Of a stretch of 48,552 nt of DNA, positions 1 to 6,874 are shown one piece after another; position 1 is the stretch's first letter, and each line of letters begins with the position of its first letter. The notes beneath the pieces were generated by a model that did no database searches, had not been told where the DNA came from, and saw nothing but the letters and a program-made list of their open reading frames with translations. A program made the translations under genes and the position numbers. Origin of the DNA: a virus; the IMG/VR virus record IMGVR_UViG_3300024507_000359, positions 1-48,552 of that record, one strand, 5' to 3'.

Positions 1-32
1 GCGAAAACAGGATGGGCTGCGCTCACGGGGTT

Positions 33-67
33 TGATAGTTTCCTGACACAAAAAAACTATCATTTTT
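33..67 (+). terminator. Rho-independent terminator candidate
   Basis: TGATAGTTT (33-41) pairs with AAACTATCA (54-62) and is followed by five T. It probably ends a transcript entering from the left edge of the window. The first 80 bases hold no other feature I can support. Confidence 0.65.
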
Positions 68-113
68 AAAGGAAAATAAAATGCAATAGATTGAATATGC
101 TTGTAAGGATGTA

Positions 114-638
114 GTGTTCCATTTTAATAAAAAACACTTAGAAGATGAGACCGTTCCGATGTGGGTCCTTAAAACACACGGTGAAACATTTTATGTCAAT
201 CACGTTGACGCACAAATGGCTTGGAGTACCAAAGAAACTCCTGACAACAGCCATACTAAAGGTAGCCTTAAGTTCAAAGAATGTTTGTTAACAATCAATG
301 AACAGAACGAAGCTACATTATCAACTCTTTCACTTATAGATAAGATTCGTTTACGCAACCAAAAGTTGGGTATCACTCGCATCATTTTTAACTGGGGTGG
401 TGCTATGCACAAGGCTCTGAGTAATAACGAGTTTAAACACAGTCCATTTAAGAATGTAGAAGGAGCCTGCGGCTCATCGTTTATTATCTGCGATCTACTA
501 AAGAAAGAAGAAGCTACCTTAGCAGGACTCAAGTATCAGGGTTGGCGCATACTCAAACCAAACGAAGCTTATTATCAAGCCTATGATAAAAAAGGTACAA
601 TTTGGGAAGATGAAGATATTGACATTTATGAAGAATGA
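114..638 (+). CDS. Hypothetical phage protein, start uncertain
   Basis: 174 residues from a GTG at 114 preceded by AAGGA at 105-109. I recognise no domain; a Trp-Ser-Thr-Lys-Glu-Thr stretch near residue 37 and an acidic C-terminus (Glu-Asp-Glu-Asp) are the visible marks. An ATG at 81 with a better-placed AAGGA is in the same frame but is followed by an in-frame TAG at 87-89, so either GTG is the real start or the gene carries an amber codon at position 3. The gene ends just before the tmRNA gene. Confidence 0.75.
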   Translation: MFHFNKKHLEDETVPMWVLKTHGETFYVNHVDAQMAWSTKETPDNSHTKGSLKFKECLLTINEQNEATLSTLSLIDKIRLRNQKLGITRIIFNWGGAMHKALSNNEFKHSPFKNVEGACGSSFIICDLLKKEEATLAGLKYQGWRILKPNEAYYQAYDKKGTIWEDEDIDIYEE

Positions 639-645
639 GTGTTAA

Positions 646-966
646 ATATAAGTTATTGCTGTATGAAGCAGAGAGAAAGGTATTCTGGACGCGGGTTCGA
701 CTCCCGCCTGGTCCACCAGAGAGAGCATTAGAGAACCGTTACTAAGGGCTTCGGCCGCGGCGTAGCAGACGTCATACTAGTGTTCTCCCTAATGGGCCAG
801 TCATGGTTTCGACAGGGTGATGAGTAACGAAGTGGACAGCTCGGGAATGTGAAACCCGTAGGGTTGGGGGAACTCGGCCGAAGAAGCAAAAAAAGTAAAC
901 GCAAACGATACACGTTTCGCATTAGCCGCTTAAGGCTTTGGGTAGCTATACCTCGAAACAGAAAAT
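646..966 (+). ncRNA. ssrA: tmRNA, circularly permuted (two-piece)
   Basis: The tmRNA rescues stalled ribosomes and tags the unfinished protein. The CCA-bearing half comes first: a T-arm (GCGGGTTCGACTCCCGC, 691-707), acceptor strand CTGGTCC (708-714) and ACCA (715-718). A spacer of about 75 nt follows, then the normal 5' half starting GGGCCAG (794-800), which pairs with CTGGTCC over 7 bp with one G-U. The tag reading frame (901-933) encodes ANDTRFALAA and a stop. The spacer ends are also complementary (ATTAGAGAAC near 728 and GTTCTCCCTAAT near 782), which would continue the acceptor helix in the precursor. Two-piece tmRNAs are known in alphaproteobacteria, some cyanobacteria and some betaproteobacteria; the tag is betaproteobacteria-like. 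Outer ends are approximate. Confidence 0.93.
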
Positions 967-970
967 AGTA

Positions 971-994
971 AAGGCTACTTCGGTAGCCTTTTTT
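971..994 (+). terminator. Terminator of the tmRNA gene
   Basis: An 8-bp stem AAGGCTAC/GTAGCCTT closes a TTCG tetraloop (979-982) and runs into a T stretch. The promoter of the next gene begins two bases later. Confidence 0.9.
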
Positions 995-995
995 C

Positions 996-1024
996 TTGAC
1001 AACTGATCTAAAAGCATATATAGT
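996..1024 (+). promoter_or_regulatory. Sigma-70 promoter for the outer-membrane barrel gene
   Basis: TTGACA (996-1001), 17-bp spacer, TATAGT (1019-1024). It sits directly behind the tmRNA terminator and about 95 bp before the next start codon. Confidence 0.8.
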
Positions 1025-1118
1025 TAACAATCAGTGTTAACACTGATTAAACTTCATCGTAGTGTTATTCACATTATCTACATAAAGTTAGACACACGAT
1101 TACACATAAGGAGATTTT

Positions 1119-1670
1119 ATGAAGAAGTTAGTTATTGCCGCAGTTTTGGCAACAGTAGCAGGTATGGTATCAGCAGCCGAAGTTCGTTTAGAAAGTCAGG
1201 ATGCAAATGGTACTAACGGCACAGCAAGTCAACGTGTCTACGAGTTAGGCATTAAAGAATCTATTAACAACAACTTTGCAGGTGATATTGTTGTTAAAAA
1301 CTATCGAACAGATGGTACAGATGCTTTAGCAACACGTTATGAAGCTGGTCTAACAGCATCCACTAGTGTTGGCCTTGTATCACCATATGCTCGTGTAGCA
1401 GTCGGCGAAAAGCAAGTTAGCGGCGCAAGTGGATTCAGCTACTATTCTGTTGAACCAGGTGTTGCTGTTAAACAAGGTGCTGTTGGTGTTAGCCTAGGCT
1501 ATCGCTTCCAGGATGCGTTTAGCAACAGTCAAAACGATACAACCCGTACTTGGCGTGCCAAACTTGGTTACGATGTAACTAAGAATGACACCATTTATAT
1601 TGGCTATGATCGTCAGCGTGGTGACAGTGATCAGAACATCACCAAAGTTGGTTTGATCCATCGTTTCTAA
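1119..1670 (+). CDS. Small outer-membrane beta-barrel protein
   Basis: 183 residues. Residues 1-20 form a typical Sec signal peptide (Lys-Lys, hydrophobic core, Val-Ser-Ala-Ala cleavage region). The mature part shows alternating polar/hydrophobic strands with many Gly, Tyr and Thr and ends in Arg-Phe; a terminal Phe is the usual signal for the outer-membrane assembly machinery. An AAGGAG lies 7 bp before the ATG, and a sigma-70 promoter and a terminator make this a single-gene unit. It resembles OmpW/OprD-size or opacity-type small barrels of proteobacteria, but I cannot name the family. It could alter the infected cell surface, for example blocking further phage adsorption (inference). Confidence 0.75.
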   Translation: MKKLVIAAVLATVAGMVSAAEVRLESQDANGTNGTASQRVYELGIKESINNNFAGDIVVKNYRTDGTDALATRYEAGLTASTSVGLVSPYARVAVGEKQVSGASGFSYYSVEPGVAVKQGAVGVSLGYRFQDAFSNSQNDTTRTWRAKLGYDVTKNDTIYIGYDRQRGDSDQNITKVGLIHRF

Positions 1671-1689
1671 TTTCAATTAGAGCCTTATT

Positions 1690-1718
1690 GAAAGGACCTT
1701 AGGGTCCTTTCTATTTTT
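1690..1718 (+). terminator. Rho-independent terminator
   Basis: GAAAGGACC (1690-1698) pairs with GGTCCTTTC (1703-1711), followed by TATTTTT. It ends the barrel gene. The 150 bp between here and ahpC are AT-rich, with a TATAAT at 1808-1813 that lacks a good -35 box. Confidence 0.88.
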
Positions 1719-1868
1719 CAAAACGTTATTGATTTTTCCTATTAACGTTATTAAAAAATATTGTAAAAAAACCTATTAAAATGCTAGATTAATAGGATAA
1801 TTAAATGTATAATAGTTGTACAGGACAAAGGGTCCTATATAGTTTTCAACACACACAAGGAGAATGAA

Positions 1869-2402
1869 ATGAAAACAGTTGGTGATAAAATTGAAAAGTT
1901 TGCCGTAACAGGTGTTAATCCAGGTAAGGATGATTTCTTTACTATTACAGACGAAAGCTTCGCTGGCAAGTGGAAAGTAATCGTTTACTATCCAAAGGAC
2001 TTTACATTCGTATGTCCAACTGAAATCGTTGCCTATGATAAGTTGGCAGGTGATTTCAAGGATCGTGATGCTGTTCTACTAACAGGTTCAACAGACAACG
2101 AGTTCTGTAAACTTGCTTGGCAAAAAGCTCACCCCGATCTTGCTAAGATCACACACACTCAGTTTGCAGACACACAGCGTGGCGAGTTGAGCTTGATTGA
2201 ACAACTAGGTGTATTCTATGCTCCAGCAGGTGCCGCACTTCGTGCAACATTCATCGTTGATCCAGACAACGTTATCCAACACGTTACTGTCAACAACTTG
2301 AACGTCGGCCGTAGCCCAGAAGAAACACTTCGTGTATTGGATGCATTGCAAACAGGTGAATTGTGCGCTTGCAACCGTACAGTTGGCGGCGAGACATTGT
2401 AA
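1869..2402 (+). CDS. ahpC: Peroxiredoxin, AhpC type
   Basis: 177 residues. AhpC reduces hydrogen peroxide, organic peroxides and peroxynitrite in the cytoplasm. The peroxidatic cysteine is Cys49 in FTFVCPTE, and the C-terminus has a Cys-Ala-Cys pair (166 and 168). A three-cysteine arrangement of this kind is known from AhpC proteins that are reduced by AhpD rather than AhpF, and an ahpD gene follows. Length matches the family. AAGGAG precedes the ATG. The stop codon overlaps the start of the next gene (TAATG), so the three genes ahpC, SGNH hydrolase and ahpD form one translationally coupled operon. Confidence 0.95.
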   Translation: MKTVGDKIEKFAVTGVNPGKDDFFTITDESFAGKWKVIVYYPKDFTFVCPTEIVAYDKLAGDFKDRDAVLLTGSTDNEFCKLAWQKAHPDLAKITHTQFADTQRGELSLIEQLGVFYAPAGAALRATFIVDPDNVIQHVTVNNLNVGRSPEETLRVLDALQTGELCACNRTVGGETL

Positions 2403-2812
2403 TGTTAGACTGCCTAATACTAGGAGATAGTATTGCGGTGGGTACCGCCAATGTTCGTAAAGAATGTATTAGTTACAGCATTGGCGGATATAACACTTGG
2501 CAATGGAATCGTAAATTTGCGGATAAGAATCTAGCAGCAAAATCTGTTATTATCAGTCTTGGTACTAATGATCATAAAGGTGTGCATACCTTTAAAGAAT
2601 TAGAATCAATGAGAGAACGAGTACAAGCAGATCGTGTATATTGGATACTTCCTCCCTGTAATAATAAATTCTGTAAACCTGATGTAAACGAGATTGTAGA
2701 AATTATTGCTCGTAATTGGGGAGATACAATTATTAAAACAGAACGATTGCAAGCTGATGCAATACATCCTAGTTGGGCAGGTTATAAAGAACTAGCGGAG
2801 AAAACAAAATGA
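2402..2812 (+). CDS. SGNH/GDSL-type hydrolase
   Basis: 136 residues from the ATG overlapping the ahpC stop. Block I is Gly-Asp-Ser (residues 8-10, in LILGDSIAVG), the Gly of block II is near residue 28, block III is Gly-Thr-Asn-Asp (54-57), and block V is Asp-Ala-Ile-His near residue 119, so the Ser-Asp-His catalytic set is visible. The protein is short for the family, a size I associate with phage versions. The substrate (acyl or acetyl ester, perhaps on glycans) cannot be read from sequence. Its position between ahpC and ahpD is odd and has no obvious functional link. Its stop overlaps the ahpD start (ATGA). Confidence 0.85.
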   Translation: MLDCLILGDSIAVGTANVRKECISYSIGGYNTWQWNRKFADKNLAAKSVIISLGTNDHKGVHTFKELESMRERVQADRVYWILPPCNNKFCKPDVNEIVEIIARNWGDTIIKTERLQADAIHPSWAGYKELAEKTK

Positions 2813-3315
2813 ACTTCAACGAAACAATTAAAGGCGCACTTCCAGAGTACGCTAAAGATACAAAACTAAACCTAGATGCTGTTCTACTTCGCAGTACATT
2901 AGATCCGGACATTGCAATAGGTTGTGCTGTAGCTGCATTAGCCGCAACAGGCAACGGCAAGGTTCTAAGTATTCTATTAGCAGATGCTCCAGTACACGGC
3001 GAAGCAGCAATGACAGCCGCAAGCATTATGGCACAGAACAATGTATGGTATCCATATGTTGAAATGGCAGATGATGAACAGCTAAAGGGATTGCCAGCTC
3101 AGTTACGTATGAATGCGATTGCTAGCCACGGTGGAACTACCAAGGCAAACTTTGAAGCATTTAGTTTGGCTGCTAGTATTGTGGGCAAATGCGAGTTTTG
3201 CGTAAAAGCCCATTACGATGGTTTGAAAACTATGGGTTATACTGTTGAGCAGTTGAGAGACATCGGCAGAATAGCGGCAGTAATGAATAGTGTAGCAAAG
3301 GTGCTGAATAGTTGA
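2809..3315 (+). CDS. ahpD: Alkyl hydroperoxidase AhpD
   Basis: 168 residues of the carboxymuconolactone decarboxylase/AhpD fold. The active-site motif Glu-Phe-Cys-Val-Lys-Ala-His contains the second cysteine of CxxC (CEFC, about residues 127-130). AhpD feeds electrons to AhpC, the first gene of this operon. The last 38 codons, from the second active-site cysteine on, exist a second time at 4260-4376 with different codons but nearly the same protein. The present 3' end therefore seems to have been replaced when an HNH gene arrived (see the pseudogene entry). Confidence 0.93.
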   Translation: MNFNETIKGALPEYAKDTKLNLDAVLLRSTLDPDIAIGCAVAALAATGNGKVLSILLADAPVHGEAAMTAASIMAQNNVWYPYVEMADDEQLKGLPAQLRMNAIASHGGTTKANFEAFSLAASIVGKCEFCVKAHYDGLKTMGYTVEQLRDIGRIAAVMNSVAKVLNS

Positions 3316-3321
3316 TAAATA
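3316..3321 (+). promoter_or_regulatory. Late promoter motif TAAATA (HNH gene)
   Basis: TAAATA within GATAAATATT, 5 nt before the ATG at 3327. It matches the core of T4-type late promoters (TATAAATA). The HNH gene has no Shine-Dalgarno sequence, so late transcripts may start at or near the AUG. Confidence 0.5.
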
Positions 3322-3326
3322 TTTCT

Positions 3327-4013
3327 ATGAGAGACCGATCTTATAGAAAAATATACAAACAGCACTACGGTGAAATCCCCGTTGATGCTGATGGACGATC
3401 TTTTGAAATCCATCACATCGATGGGGATCACTCTAATAATAATCCTCTAAATCTTAAAGCAGTCACTATCCAGGAACACTACGACATACACTACAGTCAA
3501 GGAGACTGGTATGCTTGTTTGTTGATTTCCGGAGCACTAGATATTACACCAGAAGAGAAGTCTAATCTATCAAGATTAGGAGCACTCAAAGCAGTTGAGA
3601 ATGGAACCCATAACTTTCTTGGTGGCAAGATACAAAAGCAAGCACAAGACAGATTAGTCGAAGCAGGCAATCATCACTGGCAAGATAGTGAAAAGGCAAG
3701 TAAAAGAAACTTAAAGCGAATAGCCGAAGGCAACCATACATTTTTGGATAAAGATTGGGCCCGTAAAAAAGAGTTAGAAAAAGTCAAGAACGGAACACAT
3801 CCGTTTTTGGGCGGAGCAGTTTCTCGCCAAACTAATGAGAAACGAGTAGCGGAAGGAACCCATAACTTTTTGGGCGGCAAATCTGTAAAGAATCAACTGG
3901 CTAACGGAACACATCCAAGCCAAATCAAAAAAGTCTGCCCGCATTGTAGCAAAACGGTTAGTTCCGGAATGTTTAATCGTTGGCACGGCGATAACTGTAA
4001 GAACAAGGAATAA
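3327..4013 (+). CDS. HNH homing endonuclease
   Basis: 228 residues from ATG 3327 (a TTG at 3312 in frame would add five). The HNH core is near residues 24-56 (HHIDGDHSNN, then Asn-Leu, then EHYDIHY). The middle holds repeated segments of the form Asn-Gly-Thr-His-(Asn/Pro)-Phe-Leu-Gly-Gly, probably DNA-contacting modules, and the C-terminus has a zinc-finger-like CPHC...HxxxC arrangement typical of phage HNH homing enzymes. The gene begins where ahpD ends and lies between the rebuilt ahpD tail and the discarded tail, as expected for a freestanding homing gene that converted its target site. Confidence 0.9.
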   Translation: MRDRSYRKIYKQHYGEIPVDADGRSFEIHHIDGDHSNNNPLNLKAVTIQEHYDIHYSQGDWYACLLISGALDITPEEKSNLSRLGALKAVENGTHNFLGGKIQKQAQDRLVEAGNHHWQDSEKASKRNLKRIAEGNHTFLDKDWARKKELEKVKNGTHPFLGGAVSRQTNEKRVAEGTHNFLGGKSVKNQLANGTHPSQIKKVCPHCSKTVSSGMFNRWHGDNCKNKE

Positions 4014-4016
4014 ATA
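4011..4016 (+). promoter_or_regulatory. Late promoter motif TAAATA
   Basis: TAAATA overlaps the stop codon of the HNH gene and lies exactly 7 nt before the ATG at 4024, which has no Shine-Dalgarno sequence. The same 7-nt distance occurs at 11308 and 19077. Confidence 0.5.
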
Positions 4017-4023
4017 CTACATT

Positions 4024-4257
4024 ATGAAAACACTTAGAGATTACATTAACTTAATAGAAACCGCCCAGCAAGGTGTGGCGGAAGGCTCTTTAGAAGAATA
4101 CGGCGATACTAACAAAGGTCAAAAACAGTTGGCAAAGGTTCATAAACGAGCAGTAGATAGAGTGACTTCTAAGCAAGCAGACACTGATCCTAAGTATGCT
4201 AAGAAAAATCAAGATACTGCTAATGCCTCGTGGGAAAGATTGAAAGATAAAGATTAA
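4024..4257 (+). CDS. Small phage protein with possible capsid-targeting N-terminus
   Basis: 77 residues, highly charged, rich in Lys, Asp and Gln. The N-terminus (MKTLRDYINLIE, then a Gly-Val-Ala-Glu-Gly stretch) resembles the short amphipathic leaders that send T4 internal proteins into the prohead, where a protease cuts after Glu. That is a resemblance only. It sits inside the cassette between the two ahpD tails and has a TAAATA late motif immediately upstream, so it may be a virion-packaged protein expressed late. Confidence 0.6.
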   Translation: MKTLRDYINLIETAQQGVAEGSLEEYGDTNKGQKQLAKVHKRAVDRVTSKQADTDPKYAKKNQDTANASWERLKDKD

Positions 4258-4259
4258 CC

Positions 4260-4376
4260 TGCGTAAAAGCACACTACGACACACTCAAGAAGGAAGGCTA
4301 CACTGTAGAACAGCTTCGTGACATTGGACGTATTGCCGCAGTAATGAACTCGGTTGCCAAAGTTTTAAACAGTTAA
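4260..4376 (+). pseudogene. Displaced 3' end of ahpD
   Basis: Reading from TGC at 4260 gives 38 codons and a TAA that match the last 38 residues of the intact AhpD at 35 of 38 positions, beginning at the second cysteine of the CxxC active site and ending Val-Leu-Asn-Ser. The nucleotide sequences differ at many synonymous positions after a shared start TGCGTAAAAGC. It has no start codon or ribosome site. It is best read as the original gene end, cut off when the HNH cassette brought its own recoded end. Confidence 0.9.
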
Positions 4377-4390
4377 AATTTTACTGTAAT

Positions 4391-4416
4391 AAAAAAGCCC
4401 CTTCCGGGGCTTTTTT
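4391..4416 (+). terminator. Bidirectional terminator between ahpD remnant and terC
   Basis: AAAAAAGCCCC (4391-4401) and GGGGCTTTTTT (4406-4416) form an 11-bp stem with A/T tails on both sides, so it can work in both directions. The terC stop codon lies at its right edge. It serves the convergent ahpD-side and terC transcripts. Confidence 0.9.
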
Positions 4417-5104
4417 ATGATTTGAACAAATACTTTTTGTGCAAATGTAATCTAGCCTTGTTATACTGAACAGCAGTGATAACAAATGCAGCCAACCAAG
4501 GTAAAGGTTTAGCCACAATAGGTTCTAACCCTGCCCACCAGCTAGCCATCAATGGTTCTTTCATTAGCATTAGCATTGCCACAGCAAACAATACAAACGA
4601 ACCTGCAAATACTGTGTCGGGCCAACGTTGTAGTATCTTGCTGACCATAGTAGCACCAAACAGGATAATTGGCACACTGATCAACAATCCAGCGGCGACT
4701 AAAACAAAACTACCATTAGCGGCTGCGGCAATGCCTAAGGCATTATCTATGCCCATAACAGCATCAGCGACTACGATAGTACCAATTGCACCCCAGAAGG
4801 TGTCCTTGGCTTCGATGTTGTGTTCGTCGTGATTGAACACCAACTTCCAACCAATCCATATCAGTGCGGCAGCACCAATAGCACGTAAGCCTGGGATCAT
4901 CAGCAAGTAGGTTAATGCCGCCACTGATACAAAACGTATAGCAATAGCACCAAAAGTACCCCAGAAGATTGCCTTCTTGCGTAAGTGGTCTGGTAATTTG
5001 TTAGCCGCCATCCCAATAACAAGAGCGTTATCACCGGCTAATACAATGTCTATCAAAATGATAGCGAGAAATGCCCATAGGGCTTGTAATGTAAATAATT
5101 CCAT
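4415..5104 (-). CDS. terC: TerC-family membrane protein, probable manganese exporter
   Basis: 229 residues with about seven hydrophobic segments. Conserved charged residues lie within membrane segments: IDIVLAGDNALVIG near residues 18-31 and DAVMGIDNALGIAAAANG in the middle, the paired Asp-Asn motifs of the TerC/YkoY/Alx group. Members of this group export Mn2+ or help metallate exported proteins. AAGGAG lies just before the start. The leader contains a yybP-ykoY riboswitch, which supports a role in manganese homeostasis. It shares its terminator with the opposite strand. A phage copy could protect the infected cell from manganese or oxidative stress, in line with ahpC/ahpD next door (inference). 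Confidence 0.9.
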   Translation of the reverse strand: MELFTLQALWAFLAIILIDIVLAGDNALVIGMAANKLPDHLRKKAIFWGTFGAIAIRFVSVAALTYLLMIPGLRAIGAAALIWIGWKLVFNHDEHNIEAKDTFWGAIGTIVVADAVMGIDNALGIAAAANGSFVLVAAGLLISVPIILFGATMVSKILQRWPDTVFAGSFVLFAVAMLMLMKEPLMASWWAGLEPIVAKPLPWLAAFVITAVQYNKARLHLHKKYLFKS

Positions 5105-5182
5105 TTTACAACTCCTTAAAAGAGTATGTTATGGAAATACAATAAGAGAAGATGTTTAGATCCATAATATACTCGATATTAT

Positions 5183-5273
5183 GGTCTTGTCCGAGACCCA
5201 TTCTCTCTATGCACCGGGTTGTAAAACCGAAATGACGATGTATAGAACTCTTAAAAAGAGCGGACTACTCCCC
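5183..5273 (-). promoter_or_regulatory. yybP-ykoY manganese riboswitch
   Basis: On the minus strand the leader of terC begins with GGGGAGTAG (5273 to 5265), continues through CATCGTCA and ACCCGGTGC, and ends with CTCGGACAAGACC near 5183. These are the conserved blocks of the yybP-ykoY aptamer, which binds Mn2+ and classically controls TerC/Alx and MntP genes. Downstream, CCATAATAT and ATATTATGG (5184-5162) form a perfect 9-bp hairpin that shares bases with the aptamer end and could serve as expression platform. The terC ribosome site is about 45 bases further on. Confidence 0.9.
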
Positions 5274-5350
5274 ACACACGTATTTATGCAATATCATTTT
5301 AATGATTTTACGTATGGTTTTTGTGGTGTTTTTGTCTTATACTAACGATA

Positions 5351-5372
5351 CATACTAATGCAGTATGTTTTT
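5351..5372 (+). promoter_or_regulatory. Hairpin with T-run in the pqqA leader
   Basis: CATACT (5351-5356) and AGTATG (5362-5367) form a 6-bp stem followed by five T, between a TATACT box (5338-5343) and the pqqA ribosome site. It looks like a weak terminator or attenuator. Confidence 0.4.
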
Positions 5373-5388
5373 ATAAAGGAGAAACATT

Positions 5389-5460
5389 ATGTGGACTAAA
5401 CCAGAAGCAGTTGAAATGCGCTACGGTTTTGAAGTTACAATGTATGTAATGAACCGTTAA
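5389..5460 (+). CDS. pqqA: PQQ precursor peptide PqqA
   Basis: A 23-residue peptide starting Met-Trp-Thr-Lys-Pro and containing Gly-Phe-Glu-Val-Thr-Met-Tyr, ending Asn-Arg. Length, the Trp-Lys-Pro start and the Glu15-x-x-x-Tyr19 pair match PqqA, whose Glu and Tyr side chains are cross-linked and become pyrroloquinoline quinone. AAAGGAG lies 9 bp before the ATG, and a clear terminator follows, so it is its own transcription unit. None of pqqB-E is in the window, so host enzymes would have to process it. PQQ serves methanol and other alcohol or sugar dehydrogenases; the phage could raise cofactor supply in a methylotroph-like host (inference). Confidence 0.93.
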   Translation: MWTKPEAVEMRYGFEVTMYVMNR

Positions 5461-5470
5461 TTTAATACAA

Positions 5471-5493
5471 GCCCACTCTTTAGTGGGCTTTTT
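5471..5493 (+). terminator. Terminator of pqqA
   Basis: GCCCACT (5471-5477) and AGTGGGC (5482-5488) form a 7-bp stem with a 4-nt loop and five T. Confidence 0.92.
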
Positions 5494-5508
5494 AATGTTT
5501 TCCTGGAA

Positions 5509-5514
5509 TAAATA
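5509..5514 (+). promoter_or_regulatory. Late promoter motif TAAATA (tail protein)
   Basis: GGAATAAATAC lies 22 nt before the ATG of the tail-like gene, just after the pqqA terminator, with a ribosome site (GGGAG) in between. Confidence 0.55.
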
Positions 5515-5535
5515 CAAAGATAAAGGGAGTTTATA

Positions 5536-6867
5536 ATGCCAGGAAGTGTTCTAGGATCGTCGGATTTAACGACTAATGTTCCACAAGCCATATATTACTG
5601 CGACAACAACGTTGCTACTATTGTTTCTGTAAACATCTGTAACAGAGGCGATGTTGATGTAACTGTTAAAATTGCTGTATGCGCAGATCAATACAGCCCA
5701 ACAGACGCAGAATGGGTACTTTACAATTTCACAATTAGCCCAACTAGCTCTGTCGAAAAACGATATCAAGTGTCTCCTGGAAAATTCCTTGTTGTAGTAT
5801 CAGATAATAACTCAGTTTCTGCGGTTGCCTGGGGAGTTACTCAAGGCGATCAAATAACTACCAGCCCTATTGCATTAAACCTATGGCCAACTGATACCTA
5901 TACTTTTTCAACAGGAAGAACCTACAATTATACATTACCAATTGGCGGAACTGGAACTAAAAACGTTTCTATCATCTCAGGATCTATGCCAACTGGTCTT
6001 AGTTTAAGTTCTACTGGTGTGGTAACCGGAACAATGGCTGGTACAGGATACACTCCTGGTATTGCCGATGCTAATAACACATTAACAATTAATGCAACAG
6101 ACAGCAATTTTGGGTCTTCAACTAGAACAATTTATATTAAGAAACGCTGGGCCGACGGTTCGACAGCAGCTCGTGCGGCAGTTAGTGCAGAACATATTAG
6201 AACATTAACAGGAACATCAACAAATGGAAACTATTGGATTGATATCGGAAACGGCCCATTCCAAACATACTGTTTGATGAGCCTTGGTGGTTATATGCTA
6301 GCAGGCAAGATTAGTTCAAACGTTGACGGAACATCTTGGGATTATTTTGGACCATATTGGTCAGGAACAAAAGAAGTTGGCAGTACTACAGACCTTTCAG
6401 ATACTGATGCAGTAAATCAATTATACTGGAGCCACTTAACAACTCAAGGTTTCTTATTTGGAATGGGAACTCCAACTAATTATGTTTCTGTTGCACTAAC
6501 AGCTAGAACAGCAAAAACATTATTCACAGGCACTGAAGTTAATTTAGATTCAGTTCTTTCAAGAACAACTATGCTTAATTGGATAATTAATACCGGAGGT
6601 GTGCCTTCAACCACTTGGGACAATCAGCCAAACTCAAATAGAATAAGAATTAATTCTAGAGATACTTTCAGCGGTGTTGGTATGCGTTTTGGTATTACAA
6701 TGAATAATGAAGCAGACGATGCCTCAAACGATTCCGCAATTGGTTTTGGTGTGTATACAAATAACTACGCAAACCCAACTACCCAAGATAGAAACATCAA
6801 GTCTGGTGGTTTTGGATGGAACCCAACTGGTAGATATCCTAGACAGGGTTTTATCTTTGTTAGATAA
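5536..6867 (+). CDS. Tail-fibre-like protein with Ig-like and fibrinogen-like domains
   Basis: 443 residues, rich in Thr, Ser, Asn and Gly, without a signal peptide. Residues 1-110 form a beta-rich N-terminal part. Residues 120-200 contain Met-Pro-Thr-Gly-Leu-Ser-Leu then Gly-Val-Val-Thr-Gly-Thr, the pattern of putative Ig domains (He_PIG). From about residue 225, Gly-Asn-Tyr-Trp-Ile-Asp, then Pro-Phe-Gln-Thr-Tyr-Cys-Leu-Met, then Gly-Gly-Tyr matches the start of fibrinogen C-terminal domains, which bind sugars. It is most likely a virion protein that recognises surface glycans. A late motif upstream and a terminator downstream make it a late single-gene unit. Confidence 0.75.
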   Translation: MPGSVLGSSDLTTNVPQAIYYCDNNVATIVSVNICNRGDVDVTVKIAVCADQYSPTDAEWVLYNFTISPTSSVEKRYQVSPGKFLVVVSDNNSVSAVAWGVTQGDQITTSPIALNLWPTDTYTFSTGRTYNYTLPIGGTGTKNVSIISGSMPTGLSLSSTGVVTGTMAGTGYTPGIADANNTLTINATDSNFGSSTRTIYIKKRWADGSTAARAAVSAEHIRTLTGTSTNGNYWIDIGNGPFQTYCLMSLGGYMLAGKISSNVDGTSWDYFGPYWSGTKEVGSTTDLSDTDAVNQLYWSHLTTQGFLFGMGTPTNYVSVALTARTAKTLFTGTEVNLDSVLSRTTMLNWIINTGGVPSTTWDNQPNSNRIRINSRDTFSGVGMRFGITMNNEADDASNDSAIGFGVYTNNYANPTTQDRNIKSGGFGWNPTGRYPRQGFIFVR

Positions 6868-6874
6868 TTAAACA

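Noticed and set aside
4476-4832. 118-codon plus-strand frame opposite terC
   Set aside because: It is the mirror of a well-supported membrane-protein gene and has no ribosome site.
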